24,906 bases of DNA. Source: an uncultured Blautia sp. (lineage in GTDB: Bacteria > Bacillota > Clostridia > Lachnospirales > Lachnospiraceae). Numbering within the stretch: the stretch's first letter is position 1; each line of letters begins with the position of its first letter. Location of the stretch: contig CAKRRX010000029.1 in NCBI GenBank assembly GCA_934394595.1, positions 1-24,906 of the forward strand, written 5' to 3'. Under the pieces are notes generated by a model that made no database searches, was not told where the DNA came from, and saw nothing but the letters and a program-made list of their open reading frames with translations. A program made the translations under genes and the position numbers. Of this stretch, positions 7,672 through 16,016 are shown in pieces.

Positions 7672-8832
7672 CTAAGACTGCCCTTCCTCTTGGTCTTTCT
7701 CATTCTCATCTGTTTCCAGAGTCGAAGCCAATTTTTCGATAGCTATACGCCGCTGTGCGATTACAACGAATTTATCCTCGTCGTCATTATCATACTCATC
7801 TTCCAGCCCTTCATCCTTCACTTTTTTCTCCCTCTTAAAAATGAGGAAGGTCAGAAGACTCAACACTCCATTATACAGCCAGTTCACAGGATGGCTTCCC
7901 AGAACCAGCACAAAAAGCACAGATATTCCAAACAGTGCCCATACATTCATAAGCTGTGGAATTTTCAGGATCAGCAGGCCATTCATAAGGATCAGGATAG
8001 GATAATGGAAAAAATAGATTCCCATTGTATTTCTTCCGAGAAAAATGAACGGATGCCGTCTGTCCGGCATTAATGCCAAAAGGGCAAAAATAATGGTAAA
8101 GGATACCAGATACATAAGCCCTCTTACCACCATACCTTCCGTATTTTCCATACCACTTGCAAGATAGGAATGGTTTCCTCTGAAAAGATCCACCGGAATG
8201 CTGTTCCCGATCATATAATTGGTTACGATAAAAAGCAGGATGACAGAGATCAGTGCCAGCACGATCTTTCCTTTAAACTTGCGGATCACTTTGGTGTATT
8301 CACTTTTCCACAGATAGCCTGCTACGAAAAATGGAAAAAATACCACGATCCTGGATGCTGACAGGAAAGTACTGAACTCCATCCTGGTGCCGGCCCAAAG
8401 GGCAAAAATAATGCTCACCGGTACAATAAAGCGAATCTTTCCAAACGCTTCGATGGTAAGTCGATACGCAAACAGTGCCAGTACATACCACATTACTGTC
8501 CCGGAGGGACGAAGAAGCTCATAATCCATGTGATTGCCCAGCCAGATCTGGGATGCCCAGGTAAGGGTATAACCCAGTATATATGGAATCAGAAGATTCT
8601 TTACATTTTTCAACACATCCTGAGGCTTCTTAGACAGATAGCCAGATACAAAAATAAATGCCGGCATATGGAAAATCGTAATTCCATACCAGATAAAACG
8701 GACGGTCTGGTCTGCCTTTACCAGCTGAAATGCAATAATGTGATTAAAAACCACAAGAAATATCAACAGTATCTTTATGTTATCCACAAGATAAGAATAT
8801 GGGATTTCCTGTTCCTTGGTATTCTTGTTCAT
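7672..8832 (-). CDS. Integral membrane acyltransferase (acyltransferase family 3)
   Basis: A 386-residue multi-pass membrane protein with about ten hydrophobic segments. The first segment reads DNIKILLIFLVVFNHIIAF, containing the family's conserved His in a FNH context. These proteins pass acetyl or other acyl groups across the membrane to extracytoplasmic sugars. The last 55 residues form a charged, acidic cytoplasmic tail (EDEYDNDDEDK), not typical of the family core. The longest reading frame starts at GTG 8841, but that GTG lies inside the ribosome site AAGGTGA; ATG 8832 at correct spacing is preferred. It is the first gene of the six-gene surface-polymer cluster and begins about 100 bases after sdaAA, with no convincing terminator or strong promoter between them. 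Confidence 0.85.
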   Translation of the reverse strand: MNKNTKEQEIPYSYLVDNIKILLIFLVVFNHIIAFQLVKADQTVRFIWYGITIFHMPAFIFVSGYLSKKPQDVLKNVKNLLIPYILGYTLTWASQIWLGNHMDYELLRPSGTVMWYVLALFAYRLTIEAFGKIRFIVPVSIIFALWAGTRMEFSTFLSASRIVVFFPFFVAGYLWKSEYTKVIRKFKGKIVLALISVILLFIVTNYMIGNSIPVDLFRGNHSYLASGMENTEGMVVRGLMYLVSFTIIFALLALMPDRRHPFIFLGRNTMGIYFFHYPILILMNGLLILKIPQLMNVWALFGISVLFVLVLGSHPVNWLYNGVLSLLTFLIFKREKKVKDEGLEDEYDNDDEDKFVVIAQRRIAIEKLASTLETDENEKDQEEGQS

Positions 8833-8931
8833 ATCATTCACCTTGTTATAAATTTATGAATAAAGGATAACATACTTTTGTCACTTATGGAATAACTTTT
8901 TAAACTTTTGCAACACTTTTATGTGGAAGTT

Positions 8932-9831
8932 TCATGAAAGAGATCCAGTTTCCGGACCAAAAACCAAATTGTGGAGACGTTTTCCCGTAGGAGTTGCCGC
9001 AAGGCCGCCTTCCGCCGTTTCCTTCAGTGCTGCAGGCATTACATCCCCGATCTTTTTCATTGACCAGATCACCTCATCTGCCGGAATGGCGCTTTTGATT
9101 CCTGCCAGCGCCAGCTCTGCTGCCACAAATGCACCTGCCACACCAGACGCATTCCGCTTGATACAGGGAATCTCCACAAGTCCTGCCACAGGGTCACAAA
9201 CCAGCCCAAGGATATTCTTCAGTGCAGTGGCCACTGCCGATCCGATCATTTCCGGAGTTCCCCCAGCCAGCTCCACAATAGATGCAGCGGCCATGGCACT
9301 GGCAGAACCGCACTCTGCCTGACATCCTCCCTGGGCACCAGCCAGTGATGCATTATTGGCGATCACCATTCCCACTGCAGAGGCAGTAAAAAGAGCCATC
9401 ACACAATCCCGTTCTTCCAGCTGATATTGCTCCTGCATGGTAAGGATTGCCGCAGGCACGATTCCACAGCTTCCTGCTGTAGGTGCTGCCACGATTCTTC
9501 CCATTGCCGCATTTAATTCTGAGACAGCCAGAGCCCGGTAAAGGGCGCCGCCAAGAAGAGGGCCTGTGAGATTTTTCCTATTTTCCACAGCCTGTCTCAT
9601 ACGGTAGGCATCTCCGCCGGTAAGTCCGCTGGTGCTTTTCAGATTTCTGGCGCTTCCAGGCTCAATGCAGGATGCCATAACTCTATAATTTTCCCGCATT
9701 TTCTCATATATCTCGCATTCTGTCAGCTCCATCTGAACTGCCTGCTGCTTCAATACCAGCTGGGAAATGCGGCAGTTATTTTCTTCTGCTGCTTTTTGCA
9801 GCGCTTCCATTGAGTGATAATTTAAATCCAC
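8932..9831 (-). CDS. sdaAA: L-serine dehydratase, iron-sulfur-dependent, alpha subunit
   Basis: A 299-residue catalytic subunit that, with the beta subunit, converts L-serine to pyruvate and ammonia in the cytoplasm. Cys residues able to hold the oxygen-labile [4Fe-4S] cluster are visible in GGCQAEC (Cys170, Cys174), CDPVAG (Cys212) and IPCIKRN (Cys223); APTAGSCG (116-123) is also typical. Length is normal for the split two-subunit enzyme of Firmicutes. The start is GTG 9831, six bases after AAAGGAG, giving MDLNYHSMEALQ; the gene begins 21 bases after sdaAB. Codons look like those of its neighbours and the subunit appears intact. Confidence 0.95.
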   Translation of the reverse strand: MDLNYHSMEALQKAAEENNCRISQLVLKQQAVQMELTECEIYEKMRENYRVMASCIEPGSARNLKSTSGLTGGDAYRMRQAVENRKNLTGPLLGGALYRALAVSELNAAMGRIVAAPTAGSCGIVPAAILTMQEQYQLEERDCVMALFTASAVGMVIANNASLAGAQGGCQAECGSASAMAAASIVELAGGTPEMIGSAVATALKNILGLVCDPVAGLVEIPCIKRNASGVAGAFVAAELALAGIKSAIPADEVIWSMKKIGDVMPAALKETAEGGLAATPTGKRLHNLVFGPETGSLS

Positions 9832-9852
9832 GATTTTCTCCTTTTATACAGT

Positions 9853-10512
9853 TCAGACACGTTCGAGCATGGTACTGGAATAGATATTTTCCAGCCTATT
9901 GATCCGCTCATTCAACTCCGGGCCAAGATAACTGTCACTTTCGATGGTCATCACAGCCATTCCTCCCTTTTCCTTTCTGGCAAGGTGGAAATTACAGATA
10001 TTCACTCCATACTCAGCCATAAGCTCTGTCACTGCTGCGATAGTCCCCGGGGCATCTTTATGCAGCACGATCAGTGCCGGATTCTGCCCTGTGAGGGAAA
10101 CCTCCATTCCATTGACCCTGGTGATCAGAATATTTCCGCCGCCGATGCTGCTGCCCCGAAGGGACACCTGCTCTCCATCTGCTGCCACCAGTGTAATCTG
10201 GGCTGTATTGGGATGGGCGTCCTCCAGTTCTCCTGTCTCGATCTGGATTTTCAGTCCCTCTTTTTCTGCCACGTCCAGGGAAAAACGTATCCGCTCATCA
10301 TCGGTTTTCATCCCCAATATTCCTGCCACAATAGCTTTATCCGTACCATGGCCTCTGTAAGTTTTTGCAAAGGAACCATGGAAAAAGATCCTGGCCTCTG
10401 CTGCCGGTTTTCCAAGAAGCGCCCTGGTCACCAGACCGATACGGGCTGCTCCTGCTGTGTGAGAACTGGACGGACCGATCATCACCGGTCCCAAAATATC
10501 AAATACATTCAT
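9853..10512 (-). CDS. sdaAB: L-serine dehydratase, iron-sulfur-dependent, beta subunit
   Basis: A 219-residue subunit with the family start DILGPVMIGPSSSHTAGAARIG (key residues PSSSHTAG near 14-21) and a C-terminal ACT-like domain (TIAAVTELMAEYGVNICNFHLAR) of the kind that senses an amino acid. It pairs with SdaAA to form the active enzyme. The longest frame starts at 10563, but MNVFDILGP at 10512 is preferred because AAGGAAAAGGAT precedes it at normal spacing and the extra 17 residues are not family-like. It is the first gene of the sdaAB-sdaAA unit. Confidence 0.95.
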   Translation of the reverse strand: MNVFDILGPVMIGPSSSHTAGAARIGLVTRALLGKPAAEARIFFHGSFAKTYRGHGTDKAIVAGILGMKTDDERIRFSLDVAEKEGLKIQIETGELEDAHPNTAQITLVAADGEQVSLRGSSIGGGNILITRVNGMEVSLTGQNPALIVLHKDAPGTIAAVTELMAEYGVNICNFHLARKEKGGMAVMTIESDSYLGPELNERINRLENIYSSTMLERV

Positions 10513-10580
10513 AGGATATCCTTTTCCTTCGATCATCATGCTCCCGGAATGAAAAACATTCAAAACGGTGCTGTAATATC

Positions 10581-10609
10581 ATTATATCCAATAATCAGGG
10601 CTATAACAA
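10581..10609 (-). promoter_or_regulatory. Promoter of sdaAB-sdaAA
   Basis: On the minus strand TTGTTA (10604-10609) and a perfect TATAAT (10581-10586) are 17 bases apart, pointing to sdaAB. The leader would be about 60 bases. It diverges from the tagD promoter, about 45 bases away. Confidence 0.7.
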
Positions 10610-10631
10610 GGCATGTTTTATGAATTTCTCA

Positions 10632-10660
10632 TAGTGATTTCATGGGAAGTATGATATAAT
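10632..10660 (+). promoter_or_regulatory. Extended -10 promoter of tagD
   Basis: A perfect TATAAT at 10655-10660 is preceded by TG one base upstream (TGATATAAT), an extended -10 element that can work with a weak -35. The -35 position (10632-10637, TAGTGA) is poor. The tagD start is 35 bases downstream. Confidence 0.6.
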
Positions 10661-10694
10661 AAATGGCAGCAATCATGAATGGAGACTTTATATT

Positions 10695-11093
10695 ATGAAG
10701 AGAGTGATTACTTACGGAACCTTTGATCTTCTGCATTACGGTCACATCAATCTTCTGCAGAGAGCAAAATCCTATGGCGATTATCTCATTGTGGCACTGT
10801 CCACAGATGAGTTTAACTGGAATGAAAAACATAAAAAATGCTATTTTTCTTATGAGAAACGCAGGCATCTTCTGGAAGCCATCCGCTATGTGGACCTGGT
10901 GATCCCGGAGGAGAACTGGGAGCAGAAAATATCCGATATCAAAGAATATCACGTAGACACCTTTGTGATGGGAGATGACTGGACCGGTAAGTTTGACTTC
11001 CTGAAGCCTTACTGTGACGTGATCTATCTGCCCAGAACACCGGAAATTTCCACCACCCAGATCAAAGAAGACCTGCATAAAACGGACGCATGA
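10695..11093 (+). CDS. tagD: Glycerol-3-phosphate cytidylyltransferase
   Basis: A 132-residue single-domain enzyme, the usual TagD/TarD length, making CDP-glycerol from CTP and sn-glycerol-3-phosphate for teichoic-acid-type polymers. Motifs: GTFDLLHYGH (HxGH at 14-17), MGDDWTGKFDFL, and RTPEISTTQIK near the C-terminus (the ISTT motif that closes on the nucleotide). It is monocistronic by context: own promoter, ATG after GGAGA, and a strong terminator 50 bases downstream. The probable users of CDP-glycerol in the window are the TagF-like fusion at 20165 and relatives elsewhere. The glycerol assignment follows the close TagD match; another phospho-alcohol is possible. Confidence 0.9.
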   Translation: MKRVITYGTFDLLHYGHINLLQRAKSYGDYLIVALSTDEFNWNEKHKKCYFSYEKRRHLLEAIRYVDLVIPEENWEQKISDIKEYHVDTFVMGDDWTGKFDFLKPYCDVIYLPRTPEISTTQIKEDLHKTDA

Positions 11094-11144
11094 ATTATTT
11101 CATTTCCCACGAACTATTTTATTTCATCTCCCCGCATTGCAAAG

Positions 11145-11201
11145 CGCTCCCAAAAAGGACCTTGTCGTAAGTTTCAGATCCTTTTTGGGAGCGTATTTTT
11201 T
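11145..11201 (+). terminator. Rho-independent terminator of tagD
   Basis: A perfect 15-bp stem, CGCTCCCAAAAAGGA (11145-11159) with TCCTTTTTGGGAGCG (11179-11193), 19-base loop, followed by TATTTTTT. It lies between the convergent tagD and alpha/beta-hydrolase genes. The T-run is on the plus-strand side, so it serves tagD mainly. Confidence 0.9.
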
Positions 11202-11221
11202 CATATCTTTATATCAGTTTA

Positions 11222-12118
11222 TCAGTTTCTTTTCATTATTCTTCTGAAGAAATCACATTCTTCATCATTGCATTTCTGTCCTTCCGGCTCCTGGATGGTC
11301 AAATGGAATACATGATACAGCGGATTTTCCTCTGTTCCATAAGTTTTGAACTCATAGTAAACCCCGTTTTTCTTTAATACAGCCTCCAGAAGGGGTGCCT
11401 GTGGGCGGCAGAAATCTCCCACACAGGTCATCAGATAAACCGGTGGAAATTTTTCTGTTACATGATCTGTTACATTAACAAGGGCACGCTCCTTTTCAGA
11501 ACCTTTTTCCGGAAGGAAATCTCCCATAAGCTCCTGATCCTGCTCGTCTCCAAGAACACCTACCTCACTGAGAGGATTGTAAGCGCCACAGTTCAGGGCT
11601 ACTGCCTGGGGAACAAATCCATTTGGCACTTTGAACGCATAATTGACAGCATACTCCGGGTTCGTGCAGATGGCACTGTAAAGGCCACAGAGATGTCCGC
11701 CTGCAGAATCGCCTACCATAAATACGTGGTCCATATCAAGGCCATATTCTTCCTGGTTCTCATACATCCATCTGATCACATTATTGGTATCCTCAAGAGG
11801 TGCCGGAAATTTTACTTCCGGTGCTAAACGGTAGGTAAAATTCACAACTGCAAATCCACGCTGTGCAAGAGTCATCCCGTAAAACTGATACAGCTCCTTA
11901 TCGCCGTATACCCATCCACCGCCATGTACACTCACGATAACCGGGATTTTTCCCTGTGCATTCTTTGGACGGTATACGTCCAGCTTGTTTTCCACTGGAT
12001 CCGGGCCATACTGAATATCATCAAAACGCTGGATATCATCCGGTGTTGTCAGCCCTGCATCTCTTTTTGCATCATTGATCTTCCATTCTCTTCTCATTGT
12101 GTCGCTTGCCTGTGACAT
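11222..12118 (-). CDS. Alpha/beta-hydrolase (HSL-type esterase)
   Basis: A 298-residue cytoplasmic hydrolase of the hormone-sensitive-lipase / acetyl-esterase group. HGGGW (65-69) supplies the oxyanion hole, and GDSAGG (136-141) carries nucleophile Ser138. The likely acid is the Asp in CVGDFCRPQ, and the catalytic His is in PLYHVFHL near the end. Such enzymes cut acyl esters of sugars or small molecules; the substrate is unknown. No signal peptide is present. ATG start with AAAGGA upstream. It stands alone: convergent with tagD and 86 bases downstream of the response regulator, with which it shares a strand. A link to removing acetyl groups from imported sugars or glycans is possible but unproven. 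Confidence 0.85.
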   Translation of the reverse strand: MSQASDTMRREWKINDAKRDAGLTTPDDIQRFDDIQYGPDPVENKLDVYRPKNAQGKIPVIVSVHGGGWVYGDKELYQFYGMTLAQRGFAVVNFTYRLAPEVKFPAPLEDTNNVIRWMYENQEEYGLDMDHVFMVGDSAGGHLCGLYSAICTNPEYAVNYAFKVPNGFVPQAVALNCGAYNPLSEVGVLGDEQDQELMGDFLPEKGSEKERALVNVTDHVTEKFPPVYLMTCVGDFCRPQAPLLEAVLKKNGVYYEFKTYGTEENPLYHVFHLTIQEPEGQKCNDEECDFFRRIMKRN

Positions 12119-12142
12119 AGTTTTTCATCCTTTCTGCTCTAA

Positions 12143-12179
12143 AGTATATTGGAAATCTATGTAAAAACATGCTTTTACA
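12143..12179 (-). promoter_or_regulatory. Possible -10 box and inverted repeat upstream of the hydrolase gene
   Basis: On the minus strand a TATACT (12143-12148) could be the -10 box for the hydrolase gene, without a good -35. Just upstream is a perfect 7-bp inverted repeat TGTAAAA / TTTTACA (12160-12166 and 12173-12179, 6-base gap). The repeat could be an operator, or a weak A/T-rich hairpin ending the response-regulator transcript. Confidence 0.3.
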
Positions 12180-12203
12180 CAAGTTTTCACGTTCATACTA
12201 TTT

Positions 12204-13436
12204 CTACTCTTCCTGACTTTTCCGATATTCACCGATGGTCATTCCTGTAATCCTTTTAAATACCTTGCAAAAATAAGTCAGATTTACATATCCACATTGC
12301 TCGGATATTTCATTTAGTGTCAGATCTGTCTGGGTACAAAGCCTTTTTGCCTCCTGCATACGCACACCTGACAGATATTCCACAAAAGTCTTTCCTGTTC
12401 TTTCCCGGAAAATATGGCTTAAATAATAGGAACTGATTCCCACATTCTGGGCACAGTCCATAAGTGAAATATCCTTTCGAAACCAAATGTCAATATAGCG
12501 TTTGGTCTCATCCACATAATCCTGTATTTTATCTGCGCTCTCCTTTGGAATGCTTCCTTCCTCCCTGCGGTTGATCTGCAGCATTTGAACACTGTCCCTG
12601 TAGGAATCTGACATTTTTTCAAATGAGTCATACACATTTCCTGTTCCGTAAAGATACTCTACTTTTGTCCTTTCCTTCAGGCACTCTGCCACAAGGGACG
12701 CAAGATCATTGCTCCATTCCCTTCTTTTTTCCTTTTCCACTTCCTCCTGGACAAAAAACATAACCACAATCCCCTTTGAGGTTATAGTAGCAAGAAAATC
12801 ACAGAATCCAGTCAGGCATTTCTCCAGCTCATCATTTAATTCCCTTTTGCTGAGTCCTGTTTTGGTCTGGGGAAGAAATGTAGCAATACAGCCACCAAAA
12901 AAATGGATATTGTTGATATTGCAGTATGCATCAAATTCCTTATTGTCGCAGTTATCAGAAAATACCGACATAAGGATCTCACTGCCAAGCACGGAATTCA
13001 CCACACCCAGGGCAGATTCAATTCCATCCTGGCGCAGATTTATCTTTTTCTCCTCTTCCACAGTCCTGCAAAGCTTCCCGATCACGTCCAGCTTTTCCTC
13101 CCGTTTGGAAGGCTTTACAAGATAACCGTCTGTTTTCAGATCAAGCGCCTTTTTTATGTAATCAAAATCACTGTATGCTGTACTGATAATAAAATGAGTG
13201 GAACACTTTTTGTGCTGTAACAGTTCAATGACCTCGATTCCTGAAAGTCCCGGCATGCGGATATCCACAATTGCCATATCCGGTTTATAGGCTTCCAGCA
13301 TCTCTTTCAGTTTAATCCCGTTTTCTGCCATTCCTACAATTTCGATATCCGGAAATTCTTTTTTCAGAAAAAGCTCTGTACTTTTCAAAACTAATGGCTC
13401 ATCATCTGCTATCACCATCGTATATTTCATTGTCAT
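12204..13436 (-). CDS. Response regulator, receiver plus AraC-type DNA-binding domain (YesN-like)
   Basis: A regulator of about 410 residues. The N-terminal receiver has the acidic pair in IADDEP, phospho-acceptor Asp in IVDIRMPG (about residue 58), and Lys in LVKPSK. A middle region of about 170 residues without clear motifs follows. The last about 100 residues are an AraC/XylS double helix-turn-helix (CAQNVGISSYYLSHIFRERTG ... ISEQCGYVNLTYFCKVFK). It overlaps the kinase gene end by 35 bases, so the two are coupled. The longest frame begins at GTG 13442, but that codon lies inside AGGAGGTG; ATG 13436 or ATG 13430 are the realistic starts. It probably activates a sugar-uptake operon, most simply the upstream mgl-type genes (inference). 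Confidence 0.9.
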   Translation of the reverse strand: MTMKYTMVIADDEPLVLKSTELFLKKEFPDIEIVGMAENGIKLKEMLEAYKPDMAIVDIRMPGLSGIEVIELLQHKKCSTHFIISTAYSDFDYIKKALDLKTDGYLVKPSKREEKLDVIGKLCRTVEEEKKINLRQDGIESALGVVNSVLGSEILMSVFSDNCDNKEFDAYCNINNIHFFGGCIATFLPQTKTGLSKRELNDELEKCLTGFCDFLATITSKGIVVMFFVQEEVEKEKRREWSNDLASLVAECLKERTKVEYLYGTGNVYDSFEKMSDSYRDSVQMLQINRREEGSIPKESADKIQDYVDETKRYIDIWFRKDISLMDCAQNVGISSYYLSHIFRERTGKTFVEYLSGVRMQEAKRLCTQTDLTLNEISEQCGYVNLTYFCKVFKRITGMTIGEYRKSQEE

Positions 13437-14922
13437 CATCACCTCCTGGAAGAGAAATAAATATTTTCAGCCCCGGATCCATATTATAAAATTCGAATTT
13501 CAGGTCATTATGGTAATACAGTCTTAATCTGCGATAAATATTCCGGATACCGATATGATTGCCGGAGGATTTGTTTTCCTGAAAATCTTCATAGATACTT
13601 CTGATCTGTTCCACGGTCATTCCCACACCGTTATCCTGTACCTCCAGACACACACGGTTTCCCTGTGGATATACCCGGATCCATACATGGCCATTCTCAA
13701 GCATCATGGCAATTCCATGCTGGATAGCATTTTCCACCATTGGCTGAAGGATCATACAGGGCATTTTATAATCCAGGCACTGCTCATCAATTTCAAAGGT
13801 GTACTGGTATCGACCACCATAACGGCATTCCTGAATCGCCACATAGTCTTTCAAATTTTCCACTTCTTTTTCTAATGGAACGGTTTTACTGATATTATCC
13901 AGATTATACCGTAAAAAGGCTGCTGTCGTTTCCATCAGTTCTGCGCACTGATCTGCATTCTCGATCCTTGCAAGGGAAGAAATCATATTTAAGGTATTAA
14001 ACAGAAAATGCGGATTTACCCTGGACTGCAGAAAATCCAGATGACTTCTTTGCAGTTCACTGAACATTTTCAGATTTTTGATTTCCATTTCTGCAAGGCG
14101 CTCTTTGATATCTGCGTTTTCTTCAATTTCCCGCATCTGTTTCTGGATAATGCCGGTCATTTTGTTAAAAGCAGCTGCAAATTCTTCAAACTCATCATTG
14201 CTTTCAATCTGAATAGGCTCTGCACTTAGCACATTATCCTGAATGGATTCCACGCCCTTCTGCATAGTTGCAATAGATCTTGAAACCTCCATAATAACCC
14301 TGGTCAGATACAGACCAATGCAGATAAGAGTACACACGATCATACCGATCTGCAGCCGCAGTATATTTTGCTGAAGGGCATTCAGTCTGTTTTCCAACTG
14401 ACTTAATTTATTCAGTTTTACCGAATATGCTTTCTGAAAACGCAGGGTAACGTAAGAATAACCCTCCTGAAGCTCATTGTAGCTGTTTTCCAGTTTTTCA
14501 AATCCCGTCTGCTTATCGCTTTCAAAATATCTACACAAGGCATCTGTCAGAAAATCAGATTTTTCCAGAAAGCTTTCCACTGTACAGTATGCGTCTGTTA
14601 CTTCCCTGACAAAGCTTTTCTCCTGAAGCTCCTTCACAATTTTTAAATACTGTTCAGCACTCTTCCTGTCCTGCTCATAATTTTCGGTTCCTTCTTCTGC
14701 CAGGTACAGGTATGCCATGTTTATGTCACCATTTAAGACTTCTACGCTATTTTCCAGATTGTTTATGGAAATCATTTCACCGATAGCATTGTCATACTGA
14801 CCTGACACATAGTTATTACATATAACGGCGACCATAAGAAGAACTACTGAAAAAGCTGCTACGATGACATAACCCACAATATATTTTTTCCCAACTGAGT
14901 TAAGGAAACGCGCCTTTTTCAT
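13402..14922 (-). CDS. Sensor histidine kinase (YesM/LytS-type)
   Basis: A 506-residue membrane kinase. TM1 is near residues 16-36, an extracytoplasmic segment of about 150 residues follows, TM2 is near 186-212, and then a HAMP-like linker and coiled coil. The His_kinase domain has phospho-acceptor His in NPHFLFN (about residue 305), and the ATPase domain has MVENAIQHG, VQDNGVGM and HIGIRN. This layout is that of kinases paired with AraC-type regulators in carbohydrate sensing. The start ATG 14922 overlaps the sensor lipoprotein stop as ATGA, with CGGAGGAAG nine bases before it. The longer frame from 14946 starts within and above this ribosome site and is less likely. The extracytoplasmic segment probably docks with the lipoprotein encoded just upstream. 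Confidence 0.9.
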   Translation of the reverse strand: MKKARFLNSVGKKYIVGYVIVAAFSVVLLMVAVICNNYVSGQYDNAIGEMISINNLENSVEVLNGDINMAYLYLAEEGTENYEQDRKSAEQYLKIVKELQEKSFVREVTDAYCTVESFLEKSDFLTDALCRYFESDKQTGFEKLENSYNELQEGYSYVTLRFQKAYSVKLNKLSQLENRLNALQQNILRLQIGMIVCTLICIGLYLTRVIMEVSRSIATMQKGVESIQDNVLSAEPIQIESNDEFEEFAAAFNKMTGIIQKQMREIEENADIKERLAEMEIKNLKMFSELQRSHLDFLQSRVNPHFLFNTLNMISSLARIENADQCAELMETTAAFLRYNLDNISKTVPLEKEVENLKDYVAIQECRYGGRYQYTFEIDEQCLDYKMPCMILQPMVENAIQHGIAMMLENGHVWIRVYPQGNRVCLEVQDNGVGMTVEQIRSIYEDFQENKSSGNHIGIRNIYRRLRLYYHNDLKFEFYNMDPGLKIFISLPGGDDDNEIYDGDSR

Positions 14923-15911
14923 TGTGTTCTTCCTCCGCTGTTCCATTTTTTGGCATATTCCAGTTCCGCATCGGAAAGAATGCTGTGGTAATTTTCCGCT
15001 GTCATCCAGTGGGTAGTTGTATAAACTGTTTCTGAGCTGTATTCTCCATTCCGGATATAATTTGCAATTTCTTCTACTACCTGTTCGCCCATCCTCCTGG
15101 TATCCTGTTTGATGATTCCATCTATCGCCCCGCTTATCACACCGTAAAAAGCATCAAATCCCAGAATATGTTCGTACTGATCATCCCTCTGTCTGAACTG
15201 GGAACTGATGGTTACTCCTCCCGTTCCCTCCAAAAAGACAATGGTATCTGCATCTTTAGCATTCTGGTAATACATTTTCATAACTGTAAGCCCGTCATAA
15301 TTGTCATATTGTACATCCCCAAGATGGATTTTGGGATAATCTTTAACTGCGTCCTGAAGTCCTTCCAGTCTTTCCTCCAGATTGGAAAATCCCGGTTCAC
15401 CGGAAATCACCGCAACATTGGCTTCTCCGCCTGTTGCGTTTATCAGTTCTTCCCCCAGCATTTTCCCTGCTTCATAATTGTCTGTTCCGATATACAGATG
15501 CTCCGGAAAGCTTTTAATGTCTGTATCCACACAGATAATCTGAATTCCTTCACTCCACGCCTCTTTTAATGTGTTAATGTATTCTTCATTCTCATTTCCC
15601 TGTACCACCAGCACATCTACCTTAGCTGCAATCTGCTGCTTCAAAAGCTCCACCATCTGAGGAATATTGTAGTTCAGCTGAGGCTTGAGTATTTTGATAT
15701 CCATCCCACAGTTCTTCTTTATTTTCTCCCCGGATTGTTCGATTCCTTCTTCAATCAGCGTCCAGTATCCGTCATCGAAATGAGGCAGGATCACAGTCAC
15801 CCGGGTTATATCTGTTCCGGTAGCCGGTGTACCTGCATTACAGCCTCCAAGCACGCAGCATAAAACCAGAAGCGTAAGTATCCCTGCCGCCGATTTCTTT
15901 TTTTCAGACAT
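14919..15911 (-). CDS. Sugar-binding lipoprotein, likely sensory partner of the kinase
   Basis: A 330-residue periplasmic-binding-protein-like protein (peripla_BP_4 / RbsB type) with a lipoprotein signal: KKK, hydrophobic stretch, then lipobox LGGC with lipidated Cys24. The two-lobe fold is suggested by VTVILPHFDDGYW, VDVLVVQGNE, IQIICVDTDI and YIGTDNYEAGKMLGEEL. It is co-transcribed with the kinase and regulator, not with the permease, and differs clearly from the transporter binding protein at 18701. The arrangement matches three-component sugar sensors such as XylFII-LytS-YesN of Clostridium, in which the binding protein presents sugar to the kinase. ATG start after AAGGAG. The ligand is unknown; a monosaccharide is most likely. 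Confidence 0.85.
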   Translation of the reverse strand: MSEKKKSAAGILTLLVLCCVLGGCNAGTPATGTDITRVTVILPHFDDGYWTLIEEGIEQSGEKIKKNCGMDIKILKPQLNYNIPQMVELLKQQIAAKVDVLVVQGNENEEYINTLKEAWSEGIQIICVDTDIKSFPEHLYIGTDNYEAGKMLGEELINATGGEANVAVISGEPGFSNLEERLEGLQDAVKDYPKIHLGDVQYDNYDGLTVMKMYYQNAKDADTIVFLEGTGGVTISSQFRQRDDQYEHILGFDAFYGVISGAIDGIIKQDTRRMGEQVVEEIANYIRNGEYSSETVYTTTHWMTAENYHSILSDAELEYAKKWNSGGRTQ

Positions 15912-15943
15912 AGTCAGTCTCCTTCATTTTTTAGAATGTGTCC

Positions 15944-15972
15944 ATTATCTCACTTTTCATTCTTTTAGACAA
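15944..15972 (-). promoter_or_regulatory. Promoter of the sensor lipoprotein-kinase-regulator unit
   Basis: On the minus strand TTGTCT (15967-15972) and GATAAT (15944-15949) are exactly 17 bases apart, about 33 bases before the lipoprotein start. The sensory genes can thus be made independently of the transporter genes upstream. Confidence 0.6.
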
Positions 15973-16016
15973 TTACCCGGATCACGTTTTCGTTCTTTAC
16001 GTTTTTCCTAAACGCA

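Noticed and set aside
8833..8931. Promoter for the six-gene cluster (GTGACA or TTCCAT with weak -10 boxes)
   Set aside because: None of the box pairs matches well enough in both halves to list as a feature.
10629..11078. 149-residue minus-strand frame
   Set aside because: Antisense to tagD, whose motifs are unmistakable.
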